Positions 54,178-61,879 of a stretch of DNA of 64,000 bases are shown in pieces (positions within the stretch are counted from its first letter, which is position 1; the number at the start of each line of letters is the position of its first letter). The stretch is from contig MSXN01000026.1 in assembly GCA_002083555.1 (NCBI GenBank), positions 1 to 64,000 of the forward strand, written 5' to 3'. The notes beneath the pieces are model-generated. The model ran no database searches. It saw only the letters and a program-made list of their open reading frames with translations, and was not told the origin of the DNA. The stretch comes from Nitrospira sp. ST-bin5. GTDB taxonomy: Bacteria; Nitrospirota; Nitrospiria; Nitrospirales; Nitrospiraceae. The position numbers and the translations under genes are program-made.

Positions 54178-54279
54178 ATGAAAGACATGGTGAAATCGTT
54201 CGGCGACCGCGAATTGGCCTGGATCATGTTGGCGATCGCCAGCGTGCTGCTCTGGAGCACCTGGGGGTTGGTTTCGTAA
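54178..54279 (+). CDS. 33-residue single-helix membrane peptide
   Basis: A small frame coding MKDMVKSFGDRELAWIMLAI followed by a hydrophobic end (ASVLLWSTWGLVS). A charged, amphipathic N-terminus is joined to one membrane helix of about 19 residues. AGGAGG lies six bases before ATG 54178 (an ATG three bases upstream is too close to it), which supports translation. A sigma-54-type promoter and activator site b directly precede it. I know no family; small hydrophobic peptides of this kind often associate with larger membrane complexes. Confidence 0.6.
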   Translation: MKDMVKSFGDRELAWIMLAIASVLLWSTWGLVS

Positions 54280-54477
54280 TCGATCGCCTCGGCTCCCTGC
54301 CCTGAATCGAGGTCCGTTCCCCTCCTGCCCTTACAGACTTCATCCGGCCTTTGGTTTGAAAGCACCTCCTGTTCGTACTCTGCACCGAGATCATCCTGCC
54401 CTCGGCACAAGCTCCAGACAACCGCCCCGTCGCCGTCGATCCACGCACGCCTTCGATCGAGCCCATTCGCTCCATCC

Positions 54478-54487
54478 GCACCGTGCG
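54478..54487. promoter_or_regulatory. Putative activator site c (GCAC-N-GTGCG)
   Basis: GCACCGTGCG matches the palindrome of sites a, b and d; the following ATTC resembles AATCC of site d. It is 134 bp before the GG of the promoter at 54611. The second half-block of sites a and b is not kept. Confidence 0.42.
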
Positions 54488-54610
54488 ATTCATGCCGTTC
54501 GATGATCACCCTGCATAATCGCTGCAAGACATTGTCCGCCAGAGGAACGAGAACAGGCATCTGGAGCGGCTGCCGTTCAGACGTTCGAGCACTCCCGCCT
54601 TCCACTGCGA

Positions 54611-54626
54611 TGGAACAGGATATGCT
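54611..54626 (+). promoter_or_regulatory. Sigma-54-type promoter candidate for lipoprotein-SPFH genes
   Basis: TGGAACAGGATATGCT has GG at 54612-54613, ten bases and GC at 54624-54625. The -24 box differs from TGGCAC in one base; the -12 box is ATGC rather than TTGC. It lies 110 bp before the lipoprotein gene. Confidence 0.42.
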
Positions 54627-54660
54627 CCTTAGCGAAAGAGTCATCAAACATGAGGAGGCA

Positions 54661-54756
54661 ATGATCCACCGCAAGAAGCGCCCACGAATACAGACAATTC
54701 TTCCATTCTCTCACCGAACTGCCCAGGGAGATCATCATGGGAGCACGTCTCTATAG
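54661..54756 (+). CDS. Possible 31-residue leader peptide
   Basis: ATG 54661 with AGGAGG two bases upstream opens a basic frame (MIHRKKRPRIQTILPFSHRT...) whose TAG at 54754-54756 lies 17 bases into the next gene. The short spacing weakens the start. If translated it would couple to the lipoprotein gene; it may equally be chance. Confidence 0.25.
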   Translation: MIHRKKRPRIQTILPFSHRTAQGDHHGSTSL

Positions 54757-55126
54757 GCATGGCGCCCTGTCACTGGCGGCGGTCGCCTGTACCGCCATCG
54801 GCTGCGTCAGCAGCCCTGCCCCCCTGACACTCACCTCTCTGGAGCCCACCGCAGATCAACGTAAAATCGCCGACTACTATAGGCAGGAGGCCCTCTCCTT
54901 CAGACTCAAGGCGAGAGAGCTGGCCGAACGGATCGCGGCCTACCAGGATTTATTCGGAGCCGACTCCGACTGGGTCAACGGCGCCCGCCTCCTCGCACAA
55001 TTCTATGAGCACTCGGCCATCGATCAGGATCACCAGGCGCTCATGCATCTGAGCATCGCTGACGACACCCGCACTGAGTCATTCGACCGGCGCTCGTCTC
55101 CCCGCCATAACAGCCAGATGAAATAA
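54737..55126 (+). CDS. Small lipoprotein of unknown function
   Basis: A 129-residue lipoprotein with signal LSLAAVACTAIGC, lipobox AIGC at Cys23. The mature part is mostly helical and charged (LEPTADQRKIADYYRQEALS, then FRLKARELAERIAAYQDLFG). GGGAG precedes the ATG by eight bases. It is 13 bp upstream of the SPFH gene, so both are probably expressed from the promoter at 54611. The fold may be a coiled coil; no family is recognised. Confidence 0.65.
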   Translation: MGARLYRHGALSLAAVACTAIGCVSSPAPLTLTSLEPTADQRKIADYYRQEALSFRLKARELAERIAAYQDLFGADSDWVNGARLLAQFYEHSAIDQDHQALMHLSIADDTRTESFDRRSSPRHNSQMK

Positions 55127-55139
55127 CCGAGGAGGCTCT

Positions 55140-56048
55140 ATGTCACGCTTTATCACACCGCCCCTCTTGCTCCTGCTCTTTTCCTTGCTGCTGAACACGG
55201 CCTGCGCAGGAACCACCGTGCAACCGGGCCAGCGCGGGCTTATGTGGCGACCGTTTTCAGAAGGGCTCAATACGGAACCCCTGAAGGACGGCTTCTACTG
55301 GCGGGCTCCCTGGAACAATGTCTATCTGTACGACGTGCGGTGGCAGAGCTATACCGAAAATGTCGATGCGTTGAGCGCGGATGACCTGCAAGTGCTCGTG
55401 AAAGCCGCAATCATTCTCCGGCCTGTGCCCGAGGAGGTGTACTTCCTCGCCCACGAGGTCGGGACAGACTTTTATCCCCGCATCGTAAAGCCGGAGTTTC
55501 TCGCGGCTGTACGCAGCGTCGTATCGGGCTACAGCATGGTCACGGTGCCTGAAAAGAGTTCGGAAATCGCCAGCAAAGTTCAAGCCGTCGTCGTAGAAAA
55601 ACTCAAAGGCCGGCATCTCGCCATCCAGAGCGTGGCACTGGCCGACGTCGACTTCCCTCAAATCGTCTTGAGCGCCATCGAGCAAAAACAGGCCAAAGAA
55701 CAGGAAAAGGAGCAAAAGGAATTCGAACTGACCATCGCGTCCAAGGATGCGGACATCGCCCGCACGAGAGCGAAAGGCGAAGGAGATTCGATCAGGATCC
55801 GAGCCGAAGGCGAAGCCGAAGGGCTGCGCATTCGGGCGCTCGGACAGGCCAAGGCGCAGGAAACGATTTCAAAGACGCTGACGCCCGATTACCTCCGATA
55901 CAAATTATATGACGGCCAGAATTCCAAATTCGTGCTGCTGCCGGACAAGCTAGATATCCCGATTTTGCTCGCGCCGGGGACGGAGGAACCGCGACCCCAG
56001 TCGCAGGACGCAATCTCTCAGAACAGACAGAGTACATCCGGTCATTAA
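55140..56048 (+). CDS. SPFH/prohibitin-like membrane lipoprotein
   Basis: A 302-residue SPFH (band 7) protein. The N-terminus is a hydrophobic signal with lipobox NTAC (Cys22), where most prohibitin-like proteins have a plain membrane anchor. The SPFH domain (about 28-190) has VQPGQRGLMWRPFSEGLN, LKDGFYWRAPWNNVYLYDVR and SADDLQVLVKAAIILRPVPE. A charged coiled coil follows (about 185-240: EQKQAKEQEKEQKEFELTIA, RIRAEGEAEGLRIRALGQAK). These proteins form ring or cage assemblies at membranes that guard proteases or organise lipids. GAGGAGG precedes ATG 55140. No FtsH or NfeD gene is adjacent. Confidence 0.82.
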   Translation: MSRFITPPLLLLLFSLLLNTACAGTTVQPGQRGLMWRPFSEGLNTEPLKDGFYWRAPWNNVYLYDVRWQSYTENVDALSADDLQVLVKAAIILRPVPEEVYFLAHEVGTDFYPRIVKPEFLAAVRSVVSGYSMVTVPEKSSEIASKVQAVVVEKLKGRHLAIQSVALADVDFPQIVLSAIEQKQAKEQEKEQKEFELTIASKDADIARTRAKGEGDSIRIRAEGEAEGLRIRALGQAKAQETISKTLTPDYLRYKLYDGQNSKFVLLPDKLDIPILLAPGTEEPRPQSQDAISQNRQSTSGH

Positions 56049-56179
56049 CGGTGCCATTTGATGAGTCGAACCGACAGAACATCCGATGGCATCTAACAAA
56101 CACGGACGGCTGGTCCGCTGAGTCCATTCATCGGGAGAAGTCCGGAAACCGCGGCATGCGGCATTGAAAGGAGCGTACG

Positions 56180-56632
56180 ATGCAATCCAATCCATACACG
56201 GCAAAAACAGCTTTACCGGGAGTCCCTGCGGGAGGACTGCGTACAGTCGGACAAATCAGGGGAACCAATAGCCTGATTCTGCACATCGGCCAAAACGGAA
56301 TGACCGCCGCGCTGGAATTGCTGTCGACTCATACTCCCGGCGCGCCGGTCGTCGATGAACGCGATGAGTTCGTCGGATTCGTCAGCGAGTTCGATCTTCT
56401 CCGGGCGCTGGAAGCCGGTAAGGATCTGTCCGCCCTGAAAACCGAGCAGATCATGGTTCATGAACGGATCGCCGTCACCGTCGAAACCACGATTGAGGAC
56501 GCCGTCAAACTGATGGAGGAAAAGCGCTTGCTGAATCTCCCCGTGACACAGCATGGAAAGGTTGCCTACTCCGTGACGCGCCATGACCTCCTCCGCGCAT
56601 GGATAGGCCTCGGCACGACGGGAGAAGATTGA
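56180..56632 (+). CDS. Two-CBS-domain protein
   Basis: A 150-residue cytoplasmic protein made of a pair of CBS motifs, a module that binds adenosyl nucleotides. CBS 1 contains MTAALELLSTHTPGAPVVDE and DEFVGFVSEFDLLRALEAGK; CBS 2 contains IEDAVKLMEEKRLLNLPVTQ and YSVTRHDLLRAWI. No enzyme domain is attached, so it probably senses energy state and binds a partner. AAAGGAG precedes ATG 56180. It lies 131 bp after the SPFH gene. Confidence 0.85.
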   Translation: MQSNPYTAKTALPGVPAGGLRTVGQIRGTNSLILHIGQNGMTAALELLSTHTPGAPVVDERDEFVGFVSEFDLLRALEAGKDLSALKTEQIMVHERIAVTVETTIEDAVKLMEEKRLLNLPVTQHGKVAYSVTRHDLLRAWIGLGTTGED

Positions 56633-56843
56633 GCCTCCGCAAAACACTCACTTCAAATAAGAACTTGCCCTGTGGATCGCGCACACCCGCGATCTACAGG
56701 AATCTTGTCAAAATCCCGGCCGTTCAGAACGCCCCTGTCTCCAGCCTGCCTCCGTGCCCATCCCTGAGTGCGGACCGGTTCGTCGACGAATGACGAGACA
56801 TCATCCCCCTCGCCACCGAAACCCGAGCTACATCGCACCCCAC

Positions 56844-56853
56844 GCACTGTGCG
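56844..56853. promoter_or_regulatory. Putative activator site d (GCAC-N-GTGCG)
   Basis: GCACTGTGCG followed by AATCC, the same palindrome as sites a, b and c. Its first base is exactly 100 bp before the GG of the sigma-54-type promoter at 56943. Confidence 0.5.
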
Positions 56854-56942
56854 AATCCACCTGTTACCGGTCGCGACAGCCTCTTCTTCACGTCGTTCAA
56901 TCGAAGTTGGCCGATTTTTCGCACAACATCGACGGCTCACGG

Positions 56943-56958
56943 CGGACTGACTTTTGCA
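56943..56958 (+). promoter_or_regulatory. Sigma-54-type promoter candidate before winged-helix gene
   Basis: CGGACTGACTTTTGCA has GG at 56944-56945, ten bases, GC at 56956-56957 and a TTGCA -12 box; the -24 box CGGACT is degenerate. It is about 50 bp before ATG 57006. Confidence 0.45.
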
Positions 56959-57005
56959 GACTTGCAGATTCATTATCGACCTCGACAGCCCTCGGAGCAC
57001 CCTCC

Positions 57006-57251
57006 ATGCAGCGGCACAGCGTCGACACGACCCCAGCAATGATCGAGTCCAGGGTCCGGGAATTAGTAGACCGGGAACGGACGCTCACCTTTACGACCCT
57101 TGCCACCATCCTGTCGGACTGTCGATGGATCAATCTGCTGAGAGCATTGAATCGCCTGGAGCAACAACACGTCATCAGTATGACGCCGCTGCCCTGGGAC
57201 TATGAAATCCGCCTGGCAACAAGCGCTCCATCGTTCCCGCGGACGGACTAA
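57006..57251 (+). CDS. 81-residue winged-helix-like protein (copy 2)
   Basis: A small cytoplasmic protein of the same length and predicted layout as the one at 23891-24136: helices in MIESRVRELVDRERTLTFTT and WINLLRALNRLEQQHVISMT, then a short beta wing (WDYEIRLA). GGAG eight bases before ATG 57006 supports the start. It is the first gene after the promoter at 56943, followed at four bases by a zinc-ribbon gene and then an orphan receiver, so the three form a unit. DNA binding is plausible but not shown. Confidence 0.6.
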   Translation: MQRHSVDTTPAMIESRVRELVDRERTLTFTTLATILSDCRWINLLRALNRLEQQHVISMTPLPWDYEIRLATSAPSFPRTD

Positions 57252-57255
57252 GACG

Positions 57256-57663
57256 ATGGCGACGCCGTTGTGCATACGATGCGGCGGGCTGCTTGTAAGG
57301 GAACGCCTCTTCGAGGCGAACGGCATGAGTTCCACTGAACACGTCGAATGTGATCGCTGCGTCAACTGCGGCGCGCTCGAAGACCCCTTGATCCGCGCCA
57401 ATCGGCAGCCAACCAGGGCTCCGGTGCGAACGCGGGAACCGAGAGGGCCTCGCATCCGACAGGAAGACCTCACCACGGTCATCCCCTGTCCGGCTGATCC
57501 TCACCGCCCCGGAGTCTCCCTCACCCTCAATTTCAAACGGCAGTGCCTGCCTCCGGTACGCTCCGGCACCAGACGCGCCCGCCATGCTCAGGGGCAACAC
57601 CAGGAGCGTACCGTCGTGGACGATCCAGTCACCTTATGTCCTTCTCCAGGAGGTTCGGAATGA
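57256..57663 (+). CDS. Small zinc-ribbon protein
   Basis: A 135-residue protein whose first 35 residues hold two paired-cysteine motifs (CIRCGG near the start, then CDRCVNCGA), typical of a zinc ribbon. The remaining 100 residues are basic and Pro/Arg-rich with no recognised fold, so the functional part may be only the N-terminus. No strong ribosome-binding site; ATG 57256 is four bases after the winged-helix gene, so translation is probably coupled. The stop overlaps the next ATG. Confidence 0.55.
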   Translation: MATPLCIRCGGLLVRERLFEANGMSSTEHVECDRCVNCGALEDPLIRANRQPTRAPVRTREPRGPRIRQEDLTTVIPCPADPHRPGVSLTLNFKRQCLPPVRSGTRRARHAQGQHQERTVVDDPVTLCPSPGGSE

Positions 57664-58076
57664 AACGTCTTCGCCTACTGCTCTGCGACGATGACTCTCA
57701 GATGCTGTCGTTCCTCCAATCGGTTCTGGAGCTCGAATACACCGTGATCGGGACCGCAGAGGATGGACAGGCCCTTATCGCGGCCGCGCAAGCCCTTCGC
57801 CCGGATCTTGTCTTGACGGATATCCAGATGCCGAAGATGGATGGAATCGAGGCCGTGCACGAACTTCGCAGAATGCTGCCGGACTGTCACGTGATCTTTC
57901 ACACCTCTCGCGAGGAACCGGAAGTGATGGCGGCTGCATTTTCCGCAGGCGCAGCCGGATACCTGATCAAGGGATCGTTGGCGTCGTTGCTCTCCGGCAT
58001 ACGTACCGCTCTTCAGCACGTGCAGAACCACGACGAAGAGTTCGCCGTCGGACGAAGCGCTCATCCCTTATTGTAG
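57660..58076 (+). CDS. Single-domain response regulator (NarL-type receiver)
   Basis: A 138-residue receiver with Asp10-Asp12, phospho-acceptor Asp54 (LTDIQMPKMDG), Thr82 and Lys104 (YLIKGS), i.e. all functional residues. The receiver is of the NarL/LuxR subtype (DIQMPKMDGIEAV, FSAGAAGYLIKGS) but the DNA-binding domain is missing; a short tail ends the chain. GGAGG precedes ATG 57660, which overlaps the zinc-ribbon stop. It is an orphan, and may act by phosphate relay or protein binding. Confidence 0.85.
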   Translation: MKRLRLLLCDDDSQMLSFLQSVLELEYTVIGTAEDGQALIAAAQALRPDLVLTDIQMPKMDGIEAVHELRRMLPDCHVIFHTSREEPEVMAAAFSAGAAGYLIKGSLASLLSGIRTALQHVQNHDEEFAVGRSAHPLL

Positions 58077-58116
58077 GGATGGTGCCGCCCGCAAAGCGCG
58101 CCTGCACGCGCAGCTC

Positions 58117-58220
58117 CGCAGGCAAGGCCGCCAGAGATCCCGCCGACTGAGGCGTACCTCCTCGGTACGTCGCAAGGAGACGGGCAACTGAGAAGGACGT
58201 TGGAGAGTATTTCAGCAGCT
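58117..58220. repeat. Dispersed Nitrospira-type hairpin repeat (degenerate copy)
   Basis: This stretch shares GCAAGGCCGC, the core GAGGCGTACC...GGTACGT (58149-58170) and TTTCAGCA with the complete element at 63172-63295, in the same order. The core is a dyad. It fills the gap between two convergent genes and may serve as a bidirectional terminator. Confidence 0.6.
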
Positions 58221-58223
58221 TGA

Positions 58224-59465
58224 CTAGAAGAACGCCATGCTGGCGTAGGTGACCGTCGAATTGTACTGGTCGGTAATCCCGCGGTCGTAGCGGAGAACTT
58301 GGCCGGATTCCGCTTCGATGAGGCGCAAGAGGGAATAGATGGGTGCGAAGCCGGAGATGCGGCGCTTGTCGTTCTCGGTGATGATGTACTTGGTGAATTC
58401 TTCCGGCTTCCGCTCTTCCACCGGCTTCAACATTTCCAGGTCGTGCTGCATCGATCGATGAAACGAAAAGTCTGTCGGCGGCTCTTTATCCCCGTACCGC
58501 ATCCCGAGATGCGCCAACTCTGCCGCTGCTACCACGCAATAGGTGCGGCCTGATGACTTGAGGATCTCGCGCAGCCCCGCCAGAAACACTTCGACCGATT
58601 GTTGCACCGGGGCTTCAGCCATGCTCAGCGCGGAAAATGAACAGAGAATCGGCACAATCGTAAACGGCTTTCGGGCGCCCACAATCTGCTGGAGAAACGG
58701 CAATTGGAACTCGATCGCATGTTCGGCTTGATGGCAGAGATCCTCTTCGAATGCGACAGGAAACCGCTCTCTGATCTTCGCCAGCAAGGGCTGATCGGCT
58801 TTCACAACACCCAGCGGCGTTTCAAAATCCTTGTCGGTGACGGCAAAGAGATTGTCGAGACCGGCGTAGGCGGTACCGATGATGACATAGACATCCGGCT
58901 GCGTCGCCTCTTGCAGTTCCTTGTAGCCCCAGGCATAGATCGGACCGGCCTGTTTCAAATCGTAGGTCGGCGCGACCAGCCCCTTGATGGGCTTGCCGGC
59001 ATTCTCTGATGGTTTGAAATCCGGGCCTTCTTTTGACGTAAAAAATCCGTCGATCTGCTTCTTCAGTTTCGCGCCGTCCGCCTCGTAGGCGCGGCCGGCA
59101 AACGCCGCCTGGCGAAGCGGGCTCTCGCGATACTGTGCGCGCTGCTCTCTGCGGGCTTCTTCTGCACGTTCCCCTTCCAGAAACAATTTCTGGTCGAGGT
59201 CGGTCACCAACTGCTCGACCTTATCCGGCATCAGAAATTCACCGAACCGCTTCAGATAGAGGGCACCCACCTGCTGGAGAGAATGCTCGCCGTCGAAATG
59301 CTGAATGATGAAAAAGTAGTTGAGCGGGAGCACCAGCCGTTCTTTGCTCAGGCCGGTCGGATCCCACAGCACGATGTACTGCTCTTCCCCTTCTTTAATA
59401 GGAGAGAACTGGAGATTCCGCAGTGCGGGATAGTGCTTGGGATCTTTGGCGGTCGTGGTAGTCAT
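58224..59465 (-). CDS. MEMO1/AmmeMemoRadiSam-B family protein with PqqD-like N-terminus
   Basis: A 413-residue cytoplasmic protein. Residues about 145-413 form a MEMO1-type domain, related to extradiol dioxygenases: KGLVAPTYDLKQAGPIYAWG (in place of the usual PHAG), VYVIIGTAYAGLDNLFAVTD, HAIEFQLPFLQQIVG and VVAAAELAHLGMRYGDKE. The first 120 residues (LPLNYFFIIQHFDGEHSLQQ, GALYLKRFGEFLMPDKVEQL) resemble a PqqD-like peptide-binding winged helix. The other Ammeca/radical-SAM partners of the AMMECR1 system are not in the window. AAGGAG precedes ATG 59465; an ATG at 59516 lacks one. It lies downstream of the DUF6754 cluster on the same strand. Confidence 0.82.
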   Translation of the reverse strand: MTTTTAKDPKHYPALRNLQFSPIKEGEEQYIVLWDPTGLSKERLVLPLNYFFIIQHFDGEHSLQQVGALYLKRFGEFLMPDKVEQLVTDLDQKLFLEGERAEEARREQRAQYRESPLRQAAFAGRAYEADGAKLKKQIDGFFTSKEGPDFKPSENAGKPIKGLVAPTYDLKQAGPIYAWGYKELQEATQPDVYVIIGTAYAGLDNLFAVTDKDFETPLGVVKADQPLLAKIRERFPVAFEEDLCHQAEHAIEFQLPFLQQIVGARKPFTIVPILCSFSALSMAEAPVQQSVEVFLAGLREILKSSGRTYCVVAAAELAHLGMRYGDKEPPTDFSFHRSMQHDLEMLKPVEERKPEEFTKYIITENDKRRISGFAPIYSLLRLIEAESGQVLRYDRGITDQYNSTVTYASMAFF

Positions 59466-59529
59466 AATGCTCCTTAGTCGAGCGCCATTGTAAAGGAGGG
59501 AAAGAAGAAGCTGCAACCCGTGGGAAAAG

Positions 59530-59599
59530 GTTCAGGTTAAGGCCGAGGCCGAAAGAACGCTCCCCCCTCAACCTTGATCCTTGGCCTCAAACCTCGAAC
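59530..59599 (-). terminator. Long inverted repeat between membrane cluster and MEMO gene
   Basis: GTTCAGGTTAAGGCC at 59530-59544 pairs with GGCCTCAAACCTCGAAC at 59583-59599, an imperfect stem of about 15 bp with a 38-base loop. It follows the last gene of the minus-strand membrane cluster directly and includes its stop, so a terminator or mRNA-end structure is likely. No long T run follows. Confidence 0.45.
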
Positions 59600-60348
59600 T
59601 AATGAGAATCCGGCGGTTCGCTTCGGCTTCGAAGACTGAGCGCGATCAGAGTGCCGATCGTCACCAGCGCCAGCCACAGGGTCGGCCGCCCGTAGGAGGG
59701 ATCGGAATACTCGATTAAGTCCGTCAACCGGCCGATCAACAACGACATGCGAGCCATGACCGTGTAGCCGAAGGCCGCGCCGAACGCGATCATCAGGAAC
59801 AGGACGCCCGTCCTGGCCACCGCCTTTCCCGGCCCGCTATGCTCCACTGAGAAGAAGAAGTAGAACAGCACCGAACTCACGCCGATCAGCACAATGATCA
59901 CATTCACGCTGCTGGCCGGATTCATGAGATTCCAGGAGAAGGTGACGCCATCTCCCGGCACAAGTACCAGCAATGGCCGGACCGTGTCCTCAATCTGCTT
60001 CAGGATAAACGACGACACGGTGCGCGGAATCGCCAGTCCCGCCCCCACTCCGACGATAAAAGCAAACGCGTAACGCGATAGCCAGGCGGCGTTCGGGACA
60101 TAGCGCGTGAGCATGAGCAGCCCGATAGCGACGGGAATCAGGAGCGTCCATTCCTGATTTTCGACGATGGGTTTCCAGATCAGATGCAGGATCACCGTGT
60201 CGTAGGTCTTCACGATCGTATAGCCGACCGACACGCCGACATAGAGATTCTCCGCCAGCTTGAAGAGCGGATTATCCTTATACAAAAAGGAGAAGATAAA
60301 TAGAGTGAGCCCTGTGGCCACCCACGCCCCGATAATCGTTGCATCCAT
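59599..60348 (-). CDS. Integral membrane protein of DUF6754-type cluster (A)
   Basis: A 249-residue membrane protein with about seven hydrophobic segments, beginning IGAWVATGLTLFIFSFLYKD then NPLFKLAENLYVGVSVGYTI. Conserved-looking polar positions occur in YVPNAAWLSRYAFAFIVGVG and AIPRTVSSFILKQIEDTVRP. I recognise it only as a member of a multi-gene cluster with a DUF6754 protein; function unknown. It is the last gene of that minus-strand run, 15 bp after the gene at 60364-61206. Confidence 0.7.
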   Translation of the reverse strand: MDATIIGAWVATGLTLFIFSFLYKDNPLFKLAENLYVGVSVGYTIVKTYDTVILHLIWKPIVENQEWTLLIPVAIGLLMLTRYVPNAAWLSRYAFAFIVGVGAGLAIPRTVSSFILKQIEDTVRPLLVLVPGDGVTFSWNLMNPASSVNVIIVLIGVSSVLFYFFFSVEHSGPGKAVARTGVLFLMIAFGAAFGYTVMARMSLLIGRLTDLIEYSDPSYGRPTLWLALVTIGTLIALSLRSRSEPPDSH

Positions 60349-60363
60349 TGCCTGGTCTATCCC

Positions 60364-61206
60364 CTATGACTGCGAGCCTTGTTGACGAGCCTGGCGCCTC
60401 AGCGTGAAGTAGAAAATGTTACACAGCCCCACCAGGACGATAATCGCGACGTGGGTTGCCGATTGCGCATCCATCCCCGCCACAGCCCGGCCCTTTTGCC
60501 CGATCAGACTTTCATATTCCGCCGCGCCCCGCAGCCCGCCGATCAACCCGTTGATCTGGCCGCTTCGCAGCAAGGGGTACAAGCCCGGTGCAATCACCCC
60601 CGTGCAACCTCCGCCCAACTCGAATTTGTACTTGTCCTTCCCGAAGACGTACCAGGCCTCGACGCCGGGATTCCCCGCGCCCAGACTGACTGCATAGGTG
60701 ACGTCCTTCAGACTGTTGACCCCCTCCAGCACCGGCTGTCCTTTGGTTGGCTTACCGCCATAATCGCTGGGAAATGCGTTGTAGAGATCCTGCCCCATGT
60801 TGATGATGACGGCCGTCCCTCCCGGGCTCCACCCAAGAAAGACATAGTCGGCGCCGCGCTGCTTACCCGATTCGGTCGCCACCTTAGTCAACAGCTCGTC
60901 AGCCATGCCCGTACCGGAGACCCACAGGGTCATTGCAATCACCCGGAGATTCTTCTTGAACGCATGGCGGAGAATGGCCACGGCCTGCGGATAGAGTTCC
61001 GGCTTCGAGGCGGGATCGAAATCGAGCGAGAGGAGCACCACCGAGCGTTCAGGCAGGCTTTCGATGTGATCGTAGACGCCCCGCACTTCCTGCGAGATCT
61101 TGATAGGCAGACCGACCGGATAGAGCAGCGGCAGGAGGGTGCACAGCCCGATCACCACAAAGATGATCCGCCGGTCGATATTGAGCATGCGCTCCGCGAA
61201 ACTCAT
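60364..61206 (-). CDS. Membrane-anchored protein of DUF6754-type cluster (B)
   Basis: A 280-residue protein with an N-terminal membrane helix (RRIIFVVIGLCTLLPLLYPV) and a C-terminal one (ATHVAIIVLVGLCNIFYFTL). The extracytoplasmic or cytoplasmic domain between them is alpha/beta: PERSVVLLSLDFDPASKPEL, NLRVIAMTLWVSGTGMADEL, GADYVFLGWSPGGTAVIINM and GAGNPGVEAWYVFG. No known enzyme motif is evident. It lies between two integral membrane genes of the same strand (22 bp after the next upstream gene), which argues for one membrane complex. Confidence 0.7.
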   Translation of the reverse strand: MSFAERMLNIDRRIIFVVIGLCTLLPLLYPVGLPIKISQEVRGVYDHIESLPERSVVLLSLDFDPASKPELYPQAVAILRHAFKKNLRVIAMTLWVSGTGMADELLTKVATESGKQRGADYVFLGWSPGGTAVIINMGQDLYNAFPSDYGGKPTKGQPVLEGVNSLKDVTYAVSLGAGNPGVEAWYVFGKDKYKFELGGGCTGVIAPGLYPLLRSGQINGLIGGLRGAAEYESLIGQKGRAVAGMDAQSATHVAIIVLVGLCNIFYFTLRRQARQQGSQS

Positions 61207-61228
61207 GATCTCGCTACCCCTTGCCCCG

Positions 61229-61879
61229 TCACTCTTTCCCCCCGCCCAGATACGATCGCTCTACGCCGAAGATGATTTTAAACGACAGAGCCACGGCTCC
61301 CAGGCTGACGCCGATCAAAATGGCCCGGCGTACGGACGCGTTCAGCACGTTCAGAATCCACTGGGAAATATCCCCGCTGATCGGCACCAGATATTCACCC
61401 AGCGGAACGCGGCCCATCATGACGATCACGGCCGCAATCAGCAGCACGGCGGCTTCCCGACTTCTGGCGCGGAACGAGCGATAGGCCGCCGAAGCGATGA
61501 AGAACGCCAAGATGGCAAACATAGTCCCTTGCAGCGGGACCATCACGAAGTTGTACACCCAGCCGAATGCCGTTGAGACACCCTCGACACTCTCTTTGCC
61601 GTTGGCCCACAGACCGACAGCTATCGTGCCCAACATACCGGCATAAAGAACCACACTGTAGCCCCAACCAGCCTCTTTCCGGCGAATCTTGGCCGCATGC
61701 ACATGGAACAGACTGGTCACACCCAGCACGAGCGCGAAACCTCCGATAATCTGGAGCCACTTCGTGGCGGAGGTGAGCAACTGCTCGGATGCGGGATGCG
61801 GGACATAATACTGGGCCGCAAAAATCAGCCCGGTGATCATCGTGATCAGCAACGGCATCTGCCGGCGAAGAAAGATCAT
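61229..61879 (-). CDS. Integral membrane protein of DUF6754-type cluster (C)
   Basis: A 216-residue membrane protein with about six helices (MPLLITMITGLIFAAQYYVP, GGFALVLGVTSLFHVHAAKI, FMVP-like segment MVPLQGTMFAILAFFIASAA). A conserved-looking YRSFRARSREAAVLLIAAVI follows. The ATG overlaps the stop of the DUF6754 gene by four bases, so both chains are translated together. Function unknown. Confidence 0.7.
   Translation of the reverse strand: MIFLRRQMPLLITMITGLIFAAQYYVPHPASEQLLTSATKWLQIIGGFALVLGVTSLFHVHAAKIRRKEAGWGYSVVLYAGMLGTIAVGLWANGKESVEGVSTAFGWVYNFVMVPLQGTMFAILAFFIASAAYRSFRARSREAAVLLIAAVIVMMGRVPLGEYLVPISGDISQWILNVLNASVRRAILIGVSLGAVALSFKIIFGVERSYLGGGKE

Larger units (their letters stand above)
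54280..54736. other. 457-bp intergenic region with activator and promoter candidates
   Basis: No conserved gene is seen. It contains the activator palindrome at 54478 and a sigma-54-type site at 54611, and a possible leader ORF at 54661. It separates the peptide gene from the lipoprotein/SPFH genes. Confidence 0.5.
56633..57005. other. 373-bp intergenic region with activator and promoter candidates
   Basis: No gene is seen; in-frame extensions of the downstream gene through this stretch lack protein character. It holds activator site d at 56844 and a sigma-54-type promoter at 56943. Confidence 0.5.
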
